Assembly: GCA_030533445.1 (NCBI GenBank)
Contig: CM060070.1
Span: 24,767,501 to 24,831,500 of the forward strand
Reading direction: 5' to 3'
From: Cyprinodon diabolis
Lineage: Eukaryota; Chordata; Actinopteri; Cyprinodontiformes; Cyprinodontidae
Length of the DNA: 64,000 bases
The notes below the pieces were generated by a model. That model saw nothing but the letters and a program-made list of their open reading frames with translations, had not been told where the DNA came from and searched no databases. Made by a program: the position numbers and the translations under genes. Of the stretch, positions 12,301-27,300 are shown piece after piece (positions within the stretch are counted from its first letter, which is position 1; every line of letters begins with the position of its first letter).

Positions 12301-15300
12301 CCAGCCTCAGCCTCTGTACCACTAGGCTTCATATCCTCTTCTTCATCATACACCTCTTCGTCTTTCCCCTGCTCCTCCTCTGGGGCACTTTCATCCAGCA
12401 TCTCCTCAGTGACCAGCTCAATAACTGGGTCCTCACGCGTCTGAGGCTTTTCTGCCTGTCTTTGCTCCTCTTCCTCCATTTGTTCCAGGGCTTTTCTTGC
12501 TGCCTCCTCCTCTGCCTTTCTCTGCACCTCTTCTTCTATCCTCAGTCTGTCTTCTTCTGCTTTTCTCATAGCCTCCTCTTCCCTCTTCTGCCTCTCTTCT
12601 TCTGCTCTTTTCCTAGCCTCCTCTTCCTGCTCTTTCTTTTTCTTCTCCTCACGGATGGATTGACACCTGAAATAAGCAGAAATGCAAATAAAAAAAACTC
12701 TCACCACAAATTTGTCTTGAGAAGAAAAAAACAAAAGAGATCTCAACAACAAAGATTAAAGAGTGGTACAAATTATCGGCAATGATTTGTATCAGAAAGA
12801 CAGAAGAAAGAAAGGAAGGAAGTACAGCTGGAAGGAAAGAAAAAAAGGATTCTTGGAAGTAAGTAACAACTGATGATACAAGAAAAAAGAAAGTAATGTC
12901 TATGTAGAATGTGAGGAGGGTAGGAAAAATGGAAATGTGGAAACAATGTAGAGGGAGAAGGAAAGGAAAAAGGATGAAAGAAAGGAGAGATAAATAATGA
13001 AGAGACAGAGAAAGCAGTGAAGGAAGGAAGGAAGGAAGGAAGGAAGGAAGGAAGGAAGGAAGGAAGGAAGGAAGGAAGGAAGGAAGGAAGGAAGGAAAGT
13101 ATAAAACTAGATTTATTTCAGTACCTAACCACAGCTGGAAAACACTCAAATAAAATGGGGTACTCCCCAACCCTTTTGGCAGACTGTACGAACCCTGTGA
13201 ACATCGTGACTTTTGCTGAGTGGTTTTACCTCCTGCGTGCCGAGTGTCCTCTGACCAGAGCTTGTATTTTTGTTGCTCCCTGCCTTTGTCGGTGGAACTC
13301 GGATCTTTGTTGGTGCCCTCTCCACACCGCTTGGATCACATTAGCTGCGCGTCGCCGTTGCTCCTCTCTGCAGTACCTACGCCATGAAACCTAGCAAACC
13401 AGGACAAGAGACTTCTTATTTAACCATAAAAAAAAAACAAAAAAAAAAAAGCAAAACATTGTGAGAGCTGATAGGCTGAGAAAACAGTGCATCTGGTTTA
13501 CCTGGATCACGACAGCTGCTCTTTTCATTTCTATAAACTCCTGCCTCTGCAGGCGAGCTCGGAACCAGCGCTGAAGGAAGATGATCTTCTGCATCACTTC
13601 TTTGTGCAGCGTGTCCTGGAGCTGCTGTCGCTCCAGCTCCTTCAGGAATACCTTCAGACAAGACAAAAAGCAAAATGAAATTGACTGAGTTACAAAGTGT
13701 AAGACAATCTTCAAGCCTTAACATTTAGGAAAAGAAATTAGAATGGACATATAAAATAATATATAAATGGTCAGAATATTTTATATGAACAATTGGTTTG
13801 GATAAAACACACTCATAAAATATAAACATAACAGATCTAGGTTCAATTCAGGAAAATCACTTTAAAAGCGCAGGCCTCCGCCTAGTTGCTCGTTTCATCC
13901 AACATATTGTGATTTCTCCCCCAAGTTCATACCTGTATTCATGGAATGTTTCAAATAGACCTGGATCCTGATGGTGATTCCAGATCATCACCGAAATGTG
14001 ATCATTTGTTACCAGTCATAAAGCGCACTTTCTTCGAAAATTTTAGCAAAATCCATCCATAACTTTATCAGTTGCTTTGAAAACAGGCAGACAGACAAAC
14101 CAACGGGATGAAAAAATTACCTGCTTGGCAGAGGTAATAACTACTGACAGCTCCCTGGTGGGACATGTTATTATTTGAAATCATTAAAGCCAAAGGTCTA
14201 CATTTCAAAGACTTTATGTTTAAAAGTGTTCAACTGTGCAGGAAACCCTCAAAGTAGCAGAGCTTATCAGGAAATATGAACCATTACAAATGATTATTAT
14301 GGCTGTGCAGCTCGACATTAGCTAGAAGAAATCATGCTCTTGAAATCTCAGAGTTGGTAAAGACCTCAGTCAACCAAATACATGCTCTGAAACTGCAAAA
14401 ATACTAAAATAATCACTACTGTTCCCTTTAAATGAAACGCGTTTGCTACCTTGGTCTTGCCGATCTGGTAAGTTGTCGGGTCGAGACCCATTTTCTTCCC
14501 CAGCAGCTCTGTGATGTCTTCTTTGGAGGCAGAGGAGTTCTTTGGTAGCAGAACCCTATACTGTCCAACGAACTCCTGAAAGAACCAGACGAGAGTGTGA
14601 CAGGTATGAGATGAGTAATAGAAGATCCTAATGCTCAATATTTCAGTACACATCAGTTTTTTTTCGCACAGCATAAGGATACCTAGAATATTTTTACAAC
14701 TATGCCAACCTTACATTTAGGGTAAATTTTTGTATTGAAGAAGAGGAATATATCTGCTTTACCTGGAAGGTATACTTGGCCGGGTACCCTGACCTCCTAA
14801 TGCGAACAGTTTCCAGCATTCCTGTGTAATGCAGCTGCTGAAGCACCAACGCCTCATCCAGATACATCTCCTTCTGCTCGTGTGCACAAATGTTGAAATC
14901 ACAAGCATTGGTTGGAGGTAGCTCAGCCCTTCAGGAACTAATTCTTACTTGTTTGTGGCCTACCTTCTCTGCATTAGAGCGTATGCAGCGGATGAAGAAA
15001 GGCTCGGCCTTGTTCAGAGTTTGTAAGAGTTTGTTCAGGGAGTTCTGAAGAAAAAAAAAAAAAGACAAGAAGTTTGCTGTAGTGTTAGGAAGACACAGGT
15101 ATGCATGGCACCCGCCGCAGAAGCTCAGATTACCTGGAACTGGGCACTGATGCTGGGCGGCTTCTTCTTCTTATGCAGGTGGAGCAGGGACTTTGTGGTT
15201 CGATCATGCAGCGTTAGACTAACAATGAACTTTAAAGAGCGCGAATCCAACAAACTCTACAGAATGGGAAAGTATATGATTAGCATCCTGATCGCCAAAG

Positions 15301-18300
15301 CACTAACTCTAGCTTTTAAAACTGTTGGCTTTACCTTGGGGATGGCCTGCTTCTGCCTGACATTCTTGTTTTTCCTGTCAACAGAGGAGATGCAGAGTGA
15401 GTAAAAAAAGGTTGAGACTTTAAGATGGAACAGGCAAGCAGATGGTGGTTAGTAAGGCCGGGTGACTTCTTCATGCATTCAGTGAGAGCTGGAATGAAGG
15501 CTTAGACCTAGATTGGATGAATGACAGAGATGTTTGAAAGCGACAGTGAAATAACGACGAAGAGGATGAAGAAGCTTGCTGCAAGAGATGGAATATGACT
15601 AATCAGCCCACACAGACAGACATGCTCTCCTGGTTTCATTATATACACTCTTCTAAATTTACAGGGTTTTTCACACTCTCTGAGCTTCTTTTTATATTCT
15701 CACGTTTGTTAGGAATAATATATGACAGACCAACACACCAGGGGGCTTCATGAGGAGAACAGAGAAGGAAAGATTAGTCTGAAACATTTTTTATAAATAG
15801 ATAGCTAAAATGTTTGCAATGTATTTGCATTAATTTCCCTTTCATCTGATAAACTACCAGCTACTTAGCTTTTCCTCAAAAAGTCTGTAGCTGAAGGAAT
15901 CTGAGAGGGATACATGGTAGATAGAACTTAAGCAGTTCAGTCGAACAGTTTTTAAAAGGGAAGCAAAAACAAAGACAACAGCAAGTCCCATTTAAGCTTT
16001 GCAATCACCTGTGTAGGCGACAAGACGAATAACATCCTCAATTCGGGAAGACGACTTGAACTAAACTGAACTTACTTTTAAATGCATCTTATTTTAACGC
16101 TGAAATATAAGCACCATTGGCAGGAAACTAGAAGTTGACCTGGCAAGAATCTATATCTTAATTCATGTGTGTTGGACAGAGACACATCTATAAGGAGAAG
16201 GACGTCTGCCCTCGAGGACTAGAGTTTGACAATCCTGTTTTAATCCAAAGCATTTTCTTTTTATTAGAACAACTTATTAAAAGTCCAGACATCAGAGATA
16301 CACTGAATCCACGATGGATAAAATAAAACCCCAAACAAAAATAAATCAATGATAGTTTCAAATGCCCTCCTGTTCTGGTTCGACCTGTTTCCCTGCATTC
16401 TAAACTACTTTGTGCTGTGAGTTGCAGATGCATAAAGTTTAATTATTACCAGCTACAGCCAAACCTTTGTTGAGCTTCATGCTGCAGTGAAACTAATCAC
16501 TGCATCTCAATCCTAAAGAAATACAACTGTTCAAACTCTCAGACTAATAAAAGCTAAATCTCTGATAAAGAGGCAGGATTGTGTTTCAGGAGACCCTTCA
16601 TGCTGGAGCTGCTGATATCAGAATGGGAGCATGTTCTGTCTGAGCCGACTGAGACCAGAATGATCTGGAGAAGAGCCAACGCCAGCTCTGTCTGCAGACT
16701 CACTGAAGGACGTGACGTGGGAAGCGGAGGCGACCCCAGGATTGCAACAGCTTGCGAGGGTCCTCTCCGTCCAGCTGCAAGTTCTTTATGGAGCTGATGA
16801 TCTCTGAATGCATTTCTCTGATTGCACACCAGAGATACACATAAGAAAAAAAGCAGAAAAGGGGGAGAAGAAAGAAGAGTAACGGGGAGGGGAAAGATGG
16901 AGAGAGACAAAATAAAAGGAAGGGACAGTCGGAACACCTCTGTTAGGACACCTCCAATTGAAAAATACCAAAATGGTCACCCAAGACAAAAACAAAATAA
17001 AAACAACCAAAAAACAAAACCCACGGTGAGAACCACAGCTGAGGGTCAGGGTCACAGAGAAACACACAGGTTTCACATACTGCTCATGTGTGAAGCAAAA
17101 TATGTTTCTCCTGTCGATCATGAAACCACAAGACACACCAGACCACCCAACCATGCTGTCACATCCTTTATAAGAACAGAGACCCACACACAAACAGAAA
17201 TAGAAATGGAGGTATTTAGAGAATGTATTCACACATAAGTACAAATATACACAGACAAACATATCTGTAGGCACTCCTGCTAAAAATGTGCAAAAAGTTT
17301 TAAAATAGCTTGTCCTTTGTTGCATAATCTCATCTTGAAATCCAACCTTTAAATTAAGCACATTTACTCATTGAACAAAACAATCTGATGTAACAGGCCT
17401 TTTAATATAAAGACACCTGAGGGATTATCTGGACTTCAATCTGAGGAACGCTCTATAACTTTTTTGTTTCTTAGGGGTAAAGAAAAAAAGAAGCAGAAAT
17501 AAAATGTACACAAACCCAGAATAAGATGCTGCACAAAAATGGTTCACAAGAGACAATTCAACGGTCTTCTGTGGAGAAAAGGATAACCAGGAGTCAGGAG
17601 GATCTATAGAGGTTGTGCAAAGAGGAGTGACACCTCTATGAATATCCCAATCTCGTTATAAAAGACATTTAATAAAAAGAAAAAAAGTTTATTAGTATAC
17701 TGGCTGCAAGGAGAGCTACATCTGCTCATTTACCCCATTTATGCATAAATGTACTCAAATTAAATGTTGGATCAAGCTAGTACACTAGGGGCCGGATCTA
17801 TCAAAGGTTTGCGTGTATTAAAACGTGAGCTATTTCACTGCGCACGCTAAAAAATGTACAAACTGATCTATCAACAGCGTGCTAAAAGGATTTGGTCTTT
17901 AAAACGTGCTAAATAGCGCCTCTTATCCATTTAGTACTTTTTCTGCAATGAATATGCAATATGGGGCGTTTACACGCAAAAGTGCGTCTTGTGGGAGGAG
18001 AACATGTAAATATATTAATTTAGCACTCGCAAAGTGATTTATCAAAACTGAAAGCAATTTTGCTAAAGGTATCTGACTCTATATTTAACACGTTTCAAAA
18101 GAAGGTGCAAATGGTCTGTATGCGTAATTGCGCACACATGGCAGCAGTTATTGTGGCAAGAAGGAGACATCGAAATGAAGCAAGGAGACGCAGAGAACGC
18201 ATTTTTTCACTCCGTGTGAATATTTTTTGAATGAACGAGGAAACGATCTTCAAAACATATCGTTTATCCAGCATTGCCATTTTGGAGCTGTTGGGGGAAC

Positions 18301-21300
18301 TCCGAATGGATTTGGAGCCAGCCACAAGGAGGACCCACGCAATACCAGATATCACAAAACTCCTTGCAACATTGCACTTTTTTGCATCTGGGTCATTCAA
18401 GCGTACGGTTGCAGCGAGAGCTGGGATCTCCCAATCTCGTTTTTCAGAAGTGCTGTCCGACGTTCTAAATGCCATGTCTCCCTGACGCCCTACCGGATAG
18501 AACGCCCGACCTCCCCCCTGCGCCTGTGGAGCAACATGCCAATGCTGCAGGGATGCGTATGCGCAGTCATCTTATCCACAGTCACTTCTTGTGAGCCATT
18601 TGGTATGTGCATTTTTCTACAGGCCAATACAAAACACCTGTTTGTTTTTTTTACTGCAGTGAAGTAGAAATTCAGCCACATACCACCCTAGGGAATAAAG
18701 GTTGCCAAAGTTTATATATATATATATTTTTTTTTTTTTTTGGAGGGGATGGGGGTGTCACTGTAAGATTAAAATTTCTTAATGCACTAGTTTGCACAAA
18801 CTGCAAACTACTTTGCCGCAAACCACAAAACGCGCAAAACCATCATTTAAATAGGGCGTCTCCAACAGTTTTGCACTTTCCACCAGTTACGCAATCACTC
18901 TTGTTAAATCATCCGCAAACCATGGTTCAGCCCCTCGCGCAAAATTCCAGTTTGCGAGCGCAAATTACTGCACGCAAAATTGGATCTTGATAAATCCGGC
19001 CCTAGGTGATTAAACCACTTTAAGGCCTTTTTGCACATTAAGCATCTCTGTCACTGTGGTTGTTAACATGCAGAGCTGAGCTGGTGATGATTGGACTTGT
19101 TTGCTTGTCTGTTTGTTTCCATGCTGCTGCTGGCTTGTTATTACAGGTGAGGTAGCACTCCTTTAACTGGGGCTGGTGAGGTTAATACAGAGACTTTTCC
19201 TTTGCCCCAAAGACAGTCCATGCAGTGCCTCTCTTAATCTGACCATGAAAACAGAGGTCAGGCAGGGAAGGAAGGAAACAGTCCTTCATGTTTAATTCTT
19301 CCTAAATTTAATAGATCTGCGTCAAGAGAGCAAAACTGCTCAAAACTAGAGTTTGTGGTTTGATTTTCCTCTGAGGAAGCTCTCACGGTTGAGTTTGTGT
19401 ATTTGTCTGGGGCTCTGGATGGCTTTAAAGAACTGTGTTTGTTTAAGGCCTCACATCTAATGCACCTAATCTAAGTGGATACTCGGTGAAAGCCTGCACA
19501 AACACTTTACTGTGCTCTGTGCCAGAACAATAAAGGATCAATTGATTGATTGGAGAGGGTATTTTGGAAAGAACAAATAAAAGGAAGAGGCGTACATTAG
19601 AGGAAGAGTGAAAATAGAAGGAATATTTTTTTTCAAATTCTGTGTTATACAGCAGAAGTGAACTTCCTTATTCTGCAGAGTTTCATATTTGATGAAAAAG
19701 ATGTTGAATAAATAACCCTGTAATGTCTTCTAAAACCGCAGTAGGCTTGAGAAGATTGAGTGAGAGCAAAACCAGAAGGCAAAGCAAACCCAAACAACCT
19801 TATTCCTTCCTGCTTGGCCTCCTGTCTTCATTATTTTTCTGCTTTCCATAAAATCCACTTACTTTTTATTCTCATAGCTAGCAAAGATGTCTTCAAAGGC
19901 CTCTAGAGGGCGCTCCTCTGAGTGATCAAAGTAGAAATCGAGCATAGAAGCTCTTCTGTGGAGGGAAGAGGAAGAGGAGAGAACCGCACACACCGGGGTC
20001 ACCAAGAGGTGGGGGGAATGGGTGACTGAGATGAGGTGAAGCAAGATTCGAAGACCTTTTCCAAATATCCATCATCTCACTCAGCACAACGGGTTTAAAG
20101 TGGAAGCTCATCAAACAACACGGTAAACATTTCCATGTAGCGTGAGAAGGGAATATTGTGCTGATTTTACATGAAACAATAGGTATCAACCACAAAGGGG
20201 GTAAAACCACCATGTTAGTGGGTCCCACAAAAAAACACATACCCAGAAAAACCAAAAACACAGTCAACAGCTTTTCAACAATCAATGCACATTACTTACT
20301 TGTACATCCTTTCAATGGAGGTATTCGAACGCTGAAGTTCTCCTAAAGGAGTTCTGGATGCTGGACGGATAACACCTAAAGAAGCCGATCAAATACCAGG
20401 AAATAATAATTAATTAAAAATCAGAAACTGGTGTCACTGGAGGATTGTTTTCTGCTGTCCATCTCCTTCAGTTTAACAAATCTATTTCTCTTCTTAAATC
20501 AATGAACTACTTATACATGATTGAACATAAGCAGAGGATTTAGAAATGAAGAAACAATCCCAGACGTTTGTGGCCACCATCATTTTTCGCGCTGCCCCTA
20601 GAGATAATTACAGAGCACAACATCTGCTGGAGCTGCAGCGTGAACACAGCTGCATGACGTTACCTTTCCATCTTTCTACACATGAAAAAAAAGATACCTT
20701 TAAAGTGATAGTTTTAAGAAGGGTGGATGAGGTGAGGTTCTGTCTTATTGGAGTTAGTTTGTAGAAAAGTGATGAAAGTTCCAGAGCAGTGGCAGATGAA
20801 TAGCTCAGGAGGACTCACATTATTTTGAGGAATGGGGAAGAAGTCACCTCTGTCCCCCCAAAGCTAGTTACCTTCTTTGACTGAAATGATATAACTTATT
20901 CTCTTAGAAGTCCCTAAATGAATTGTTGGGTCATTGATGGGAGGCAGGACAAACTCTGCTTCAGCAAAGCATCCTCAAACAATGACAGTAGCATAGGTAC
21001 TTTTCCTGGTGTATTTGGTTTATGCAGAACTAAAACAAACCGTAATAGTTCTTGGACTTTGTGTGTCATTCAATATGCTCTTCATTGTTTTTCCTTACAG
21101 AGCAAAACATTTCTTCATGCACACTTAAAGTTTGTAAATTCTCTGATTCTAAAGGCAGACGTTTTCATATATCGACAGTGTCAGGAAAATGCTGTGCTCC
21201 TGGAGATATTCCCATTATTTTTGCCTTCTGCAGTAAGAACTTGTGACACTGCAAAAACTATCTGCAAATAAGTGTATTCACCCCTAATTCGAGAAGGTAA

Positions 21301-24300
21301 TTAAGATGATATGCCAATGGAATTAGTATTTTTAAACTTAATATAGGATAATTAGATATTATGAAATTGAAATTTCTTATTTCAATCGACTCCATTGGCA
21401 ATGATTCTCACTTGTCAGCTTAATTCAAGAAAAAATGCTCTTATTTCAAGAAAAAATGTCCTACTTAGATTGAATTCTTTTGCAGTGGATTTTTTTATTT
21501 TTATGGTCCTGATGTGATTACGACGCATGTAATTTAAATAATTATGGGCTGGAGTGTCTTAATCTATTACTGACTAGAACTAGCATTTTTATACCATTTT
21601 TACTAAATGAATTGAGAAAAGTCTTTCTTCAGTATTTATTTTTCTTAATCAATAATACCTAGCTATTTCAGTAAATTATAATAAATATCCAAATGTGTTG
21701 GGTTCCTGTGGTTGGGAGGCTTAATTTACACTTTTCTAACTCCTTTCCACAGTTTTGTAACATCATCAAATACCTTAATTCTATACTTTTCCAAGACATA
21801 ATCTTTTTGAAATTATCCTGGTAAACTCACAATCATAAAAAACAAACAAACAGATCTATCCCTTTTAATAATACCTGCTGTCTTTGCAGCCCATGACCTT
21901 CCCGCCTCGTTGAAAGCAGCGAGGCCTCTGATGGTGGCTCTCAGGATGCCCCACCGAAACATGGCCACCGGGTCCATGCCAATGAGCTGCCGCACGAAAG
22001 CTCTGTCGCTGCTTCGCAACAACGCCACAATGTCTGGACGCATGTGGTCTGTGTTTTTCTCACGGAAGTCCTGAAGAAGTCACAGATATCAGGACCGTAG
22101 CAAACAGAAAATCTTAAATTTAAACAAATTGGCTGCCATCATACCTTTATGTGATATTTGACTCTCCCTGCAAAGTGCTGAATGACGAATGCGGGCTCCA
22201 TGACTGGCGTGGGTATGAAGTACTTGTTTCCGTGGTGCTGCTGCTTGAATTTGGCCAACAAGGTCTTATCTGTTGCATGTGGAAAGCTGTAGGGAGCAGG
22301 GAGGAGAGAAGAGGCAGGGAAAGGAGGAATTAACCACTGGATGGCATCTTCAGCTTTGGTGACATATATGTGGTGCAACTGTTCTTACTTGCTCTCCTCA
22401 TCTAGCAGGTACAGCAGGCCGGTGGGTTTCTTGCTGATGAGATGGATGCAGCCTACATTGTCTGTGTAGTCAATGTTGTGCCAGGTGATTCCCTCTGACT
22501 GGTACTCCTCCTGCATGAGTCCATTTCAATCCACAAGCTTGTGTCATTTTTTTTTTATTGTGTCCTAAAAAATACTAACTAAGCACACATTTTATTAGAT
22601 TTTCTGTTTTTTGTTTTATGTGTCTATTGAGCTCAATTTCACTTATTGATAATATATGATATAAGAATACCTTAATAATATTAAAACATGCTTCATTCTA
22701 ATTGATGCATAAAATAGATTAAATTTGAAGGCTTTTTTTGATGAGTCAGTTTAGCAAATGAAAAGTTAAAATCTCAATGAATTTTCTGTTTTTCAGACAG
22801 TGATTGTTAAAAAAAATGTAACTACTCACCTGCTCCAGATTAAAAATGTGATTGTTAAAGTAATACTGCAGCTGCTCGTTTGCATAGTTGATGCAGAACT
22901 GTTCGAAGCTGTTGGTTTCAAAGTCCTCAAAGCCAAAAATGTCCAGGACACCAATGGACAAGATCTGGCAGACAAAATTCAGGTATGGTTTAGTCACACG
23001 CAGCTAGACGTTAAACTGGTTTTACTGAAAGGATTGTGTGTGGAGGTTTCTTACGGGGACAGATTCCTCCATGTCCTTCTTGTTGAGCAGAGCGTGGTTG
23101 ATGCGCAGCACGATCCAGTCGAACAATGCACCGTACAGAGACTTGGCCATGGAGTCCCTAGCTGTGATTGCCTAAAAGGAGAAATGGCAGCTTTAGGGTT
23201 TTTGAGGTGAGAGGTTGGCATTAGGTGTCTCAGTGGGTGAGAGGAGGATGCAGAGAGTTAGTAGAAACGTTTTTTGGGAATTGAAGTCTACCTCGGATTG
23301 GCTGTAGGGGAGGATCAACTTGTCGTTGACGGTCACCGTTTTCCTCTTTGTCAGCGCCTCGACCAGCAGTTCCTCTTTGACCTGAAGCAAAGACAGGCTT
23401 CGTTTAAAGGTGAAATCTCCAACAGAGATCATAAACCCGATCATATAAATATATGGCTGAAGATACCTTTATCAACCCTCCCATTTTTTTTATATACACA
23501 CCACATGCAGTAAGTATGTTGTATCTAGCTGACAAGTGTAACTGAACAAAAAACAATGGACGTCCCAATATATAGTGTATAGTTTGTCAACATATAATGA
23601 AATATAATTGTTTTACCGCAGAAGTTAACGACATAAACTCAAAGTGTTTGGTCTGAGTTTTCTGTTATTTTGATAACTTTAAGCAGCTCTTTCAATAAGT
23701 TTATAAATCATAGCTATAAATGGATGTGTGTGCTCCCTTATTGCAGATTTCAATTTGTTTTTCCTTGTTTTCAACCAACTCAAGCAGTCTAAATATGAAC
23801 AGGGTTCTTTTTGTCACACATTCGTGTGTAAATGTGCTCATGCTTAAAGGTGTAGTGGAGGATGTTCTATTTCTGTGTGGATTATCAAAATAAGTGGTCC
23901 TCCTAATTGTCAATCATTCTGGTGATAAATGTAACTTTTAAACAGAACGTGCACAAGGAGAAATTGGGTCGCGATGCTCTCGCCCATATTTAATCCCTCT
24001 CGGGAGTGGGTTGAGATGTGCATTTTTTTTTAAGTGGAGAGGGCAGGACATTTCAAAAATTCTCCACTATACCTTTAAGTGTGCTAGAGCCATAGGTGAC
24101 AAAATGAGACTAAAACCCCCGAGGTTACCTTCAGCAAGTCAGAGAGGGTAGCCAGGACTTCAGGTGGGCCGACATCCAACCCTTCATCCCGACCCGATGA
24201 CTTCCTTCTGTACGTGACATTGCCAAGATACAGGATGGCCGAAAGCACGGAAAAGATCCTGAAACACAATTGTAATATAGAATGAAAACTGCTAGTCATA

Positions 24301-27300
24301 TGACAGATGTTACTGCAGTGCTTCAATCTACTCATCTGATTGAAGTCAGTGAATGGAGGCATTGTGTGGGATTATAACAACACATTGCCCCATTTAACTG
24401 CTGCTTTTGGCTGTCCACTTGTAGCAGATGACGTCCTTCACAAGAAGGTTTTTCAGATTGCTGGTCATGTGACCCATTTAAAAAAAGGAGAAAGGAAATT
24501 CTACACTCCAAAGGAAAGAGTAAAAAATCAAGGAGCCCTCTTACAAAAATGATCTTTTTTTGATAAATTTAGATGTTGGTACTAATTTTTGACATGAAGA
24601 GAGATTCAGCTCTTTGCAAAAATTATAAATACAATGAATCAGTATGAATTTAATTCAAGTATTTTTTCTGGATGGATGATAGAAAGAATTATGCATGAAT
24701 AGATAACTGAGTGCATAAATTTAGGAAAAACATAGATGGAGGGAAAACAGAAGTGGAAAAATTGACAGAAAGGAGGATTCGACTTGAGGACAAATGGATT
24801 GGGAACAATCTGGGAATAAAACATTTACCATGCTCTCTTTTTTCCCCCCACTCTACTCCAGACCAAAGAATAACTCAAACCTAACCCCAAACCATTCCAG
24901 ACCGTAGGAGCCCTACACACTTCAATGCTCCACTCACTGTTTCTTTGTGGCCGGAAGGAAGCCAACCATCTGCATCGCCTGCTGCAGCCTCTCAAAATCA
25001 TGACGCAGATCTTCCTCATCTTCTATCTTAAAATTTTCCTGCAAAGAAATAAAACAAAACCAGTTGGTTAGGAGGAACAAAAAAAAAAATAAAAAAAATA
25101 GTGACATCACAAAACCTCAAATGGCAAACCTGGTAAATAAAAGGACCCATGAACAAAGGGCTGAGGAAACAGGGAAAACACTAAAGAGGCCTTATTAACA
25201 TGCAAAGCACATGTGTGGAGCGAGCTCGGAGGGGTACACAGCAGCTTATTCACACGCTTGGCAGCTTTCATCAGCAACAGATCCAATCTAAGTCCATTTT
25301 GGAATACTAATTGTAAATTTAATCAGTGTGTAGCTAATTTAAAGCAAATGTTACTGGCTTAAACATGTGAAAAATACAGCGGAGTATTAAGGCCAGGCTA
25401 CAGGTTTTATTTTATAATAAGAAAATAAAGTCATAATATTATGAGAATAGTCATAATATTATGAGAATAAAGTCGCAACATTATCACAATAAAGTCATAA
25501 TTTTACAAGAAGACGCAACATTATTAGAATAAAGTCATAATATCATGAGAATAAAGTCGAAACATTAGATGAATGAAGTTATAATATTATGAGAATAAAG
25601 TTGCAACATTATCACAATAAAGTCAAAATATTACTAGAAGTCGCAACATTATTAGAATAAAGTCATAATACTATGAGAATAAAGTTACAAATTATCAGAA
25701 TAAAGTAATATGACGAGAATAAAGAATAAAGTACCTGCTTGAGGTAGAAGTACTCTTCAGGGGGCAGTAATTTAAACTCCCGTCTCTCCTCCTCTGAAGC
25801 ACCTAGTAGCAGGTAGTAAAACACATGGTAGTTCCTGGAAAAACAAAACAAAAGCAAAAAACAAATCATGAAACCTACTTTACCAATTCTATATTTTGAA
25901 AGCCTCAACTGGCATAAGAAAAGATTAATGTAAAACAAGCTAAACAAATGTGGCAGGAAAACATTATGATGATGAATAAATAATTGCTGAGATTTTCAAT
26001 TCTGCCATTATCATGTGATTAGTAGAAGCTTCATGTTTATGACTGCACACAGAGATGGTTATGGCAATAAACCAAAATCCAAACAAATCATAAAATGAAG
26101 GCAATACCAGCGTCTCGATGAAATTCATTTCAGTTTTCCACGCATGCAATCAACCAAGAGGTAAACAGGTGACATGAGCTTTGTTGTAAAAGCAAACGGT
26201 ATTAATGAATTTCCATGATTATAATAAAAAAAAGCATTCACATCATACAGTAGTCTCTACCTCTCTGACTAGACAGGCAGGAGGAGATTAGCTGTACAGT
26301 GAGCAGACTGTGAGTAGGCACAGGGTTACGTAGGGTGACCTGTCAGAGGAGGGTGAACAGATTTTCCAAAACTAGCTGGAGAAAATCTAGACAGGAAGCC
26401 TATAAATGAGTAATACCTGCCTACTCAAAAGAAAGTACTGTTATTTTCTATGAGGCATCCTCCAGCTAAGCTGAAAAGATTGGTTTACAGCATAAGTCGA
26501 ACCATTAGAATAAGGCGGGGACGTTAAGTCACAGGAAATAATAAAAGCTTGTAAAGTCTTACTATAACAATAAAATAGTCTAAAAATCTGGATTTTTTTT
26601 TCCCATTTCAGGTGTGTTTTCTACTAAGATTTAATTAAAAAATCCCAATTACACACTCAAATTGTTGTTGTCCCAGCAGCAAAGCGTAACACAAATGAAA
26701 AAATAGAGATAAAGTTAAAAATATTTTGTATTCTATAAAAAAAAATGTAATTGAAGACTTTTGCTGAAGACTTTACAAGATCCTGTAAAGTAAGCAGCTG
26801 TTAAAAATCAAAAATATCAGAAACTAAAATGTCAAAATGAGAACGCATATTTAGTTATATAATAAAATCTTATACATTCCTATAAATAGTACTTTTTAAC
26901 TGTTTAATTGGGCCTTATTAAGTACATTTCCAATAATCACTGATAGAAACGACAATTGTCTTCAGATGTGTTATGTGGCTATTTCACAATTTTCTTATGT
27001 AAAATATTTCAGCTAATAAATTGTGGATTTTTAAATAACAACCAGAGTGGCCTAGATCAAATGCATATCTTTTATCCCACAGTTTAGGAATATTGTGGCT
27101 TTTTTTTTTTTTTTTTTACCAGGAATAAGCAACAATCATTGTATGGTAATTCAACCCAACAATAGATCAAAAAGGTCCAATTTGGAAAAAGGCCCAAAAG
27201 TGAAAAAAAAAAAAATGAATAAATTTTAAAAATGAACTTAAATTTAATCAGCGATCGTAAAAGGAAATTCTAAAACAAAAGAAAATATTTAAACAAATTT

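Noticed and set aside
12649..13170. 173-codon minus-strand frame through the (GGAA)n tract
   Set aside because: Composition is set by the tetranucleotide repeat; it overlaps exon 25 only in another frame.
16554..17361. Long minus-strand frames across exon 17
   Set aside because: They read exon 17 out of frame. The phase from exon 16 gives [13 protein letters not shown], which matches MYO9B.
25429..25730. Tandem array considered as a CRISPR-like or regulatory array
   Set aside because: Units are imperfect, AT-rich and lack unique spacers; this is a eukaryotic minisatellite.
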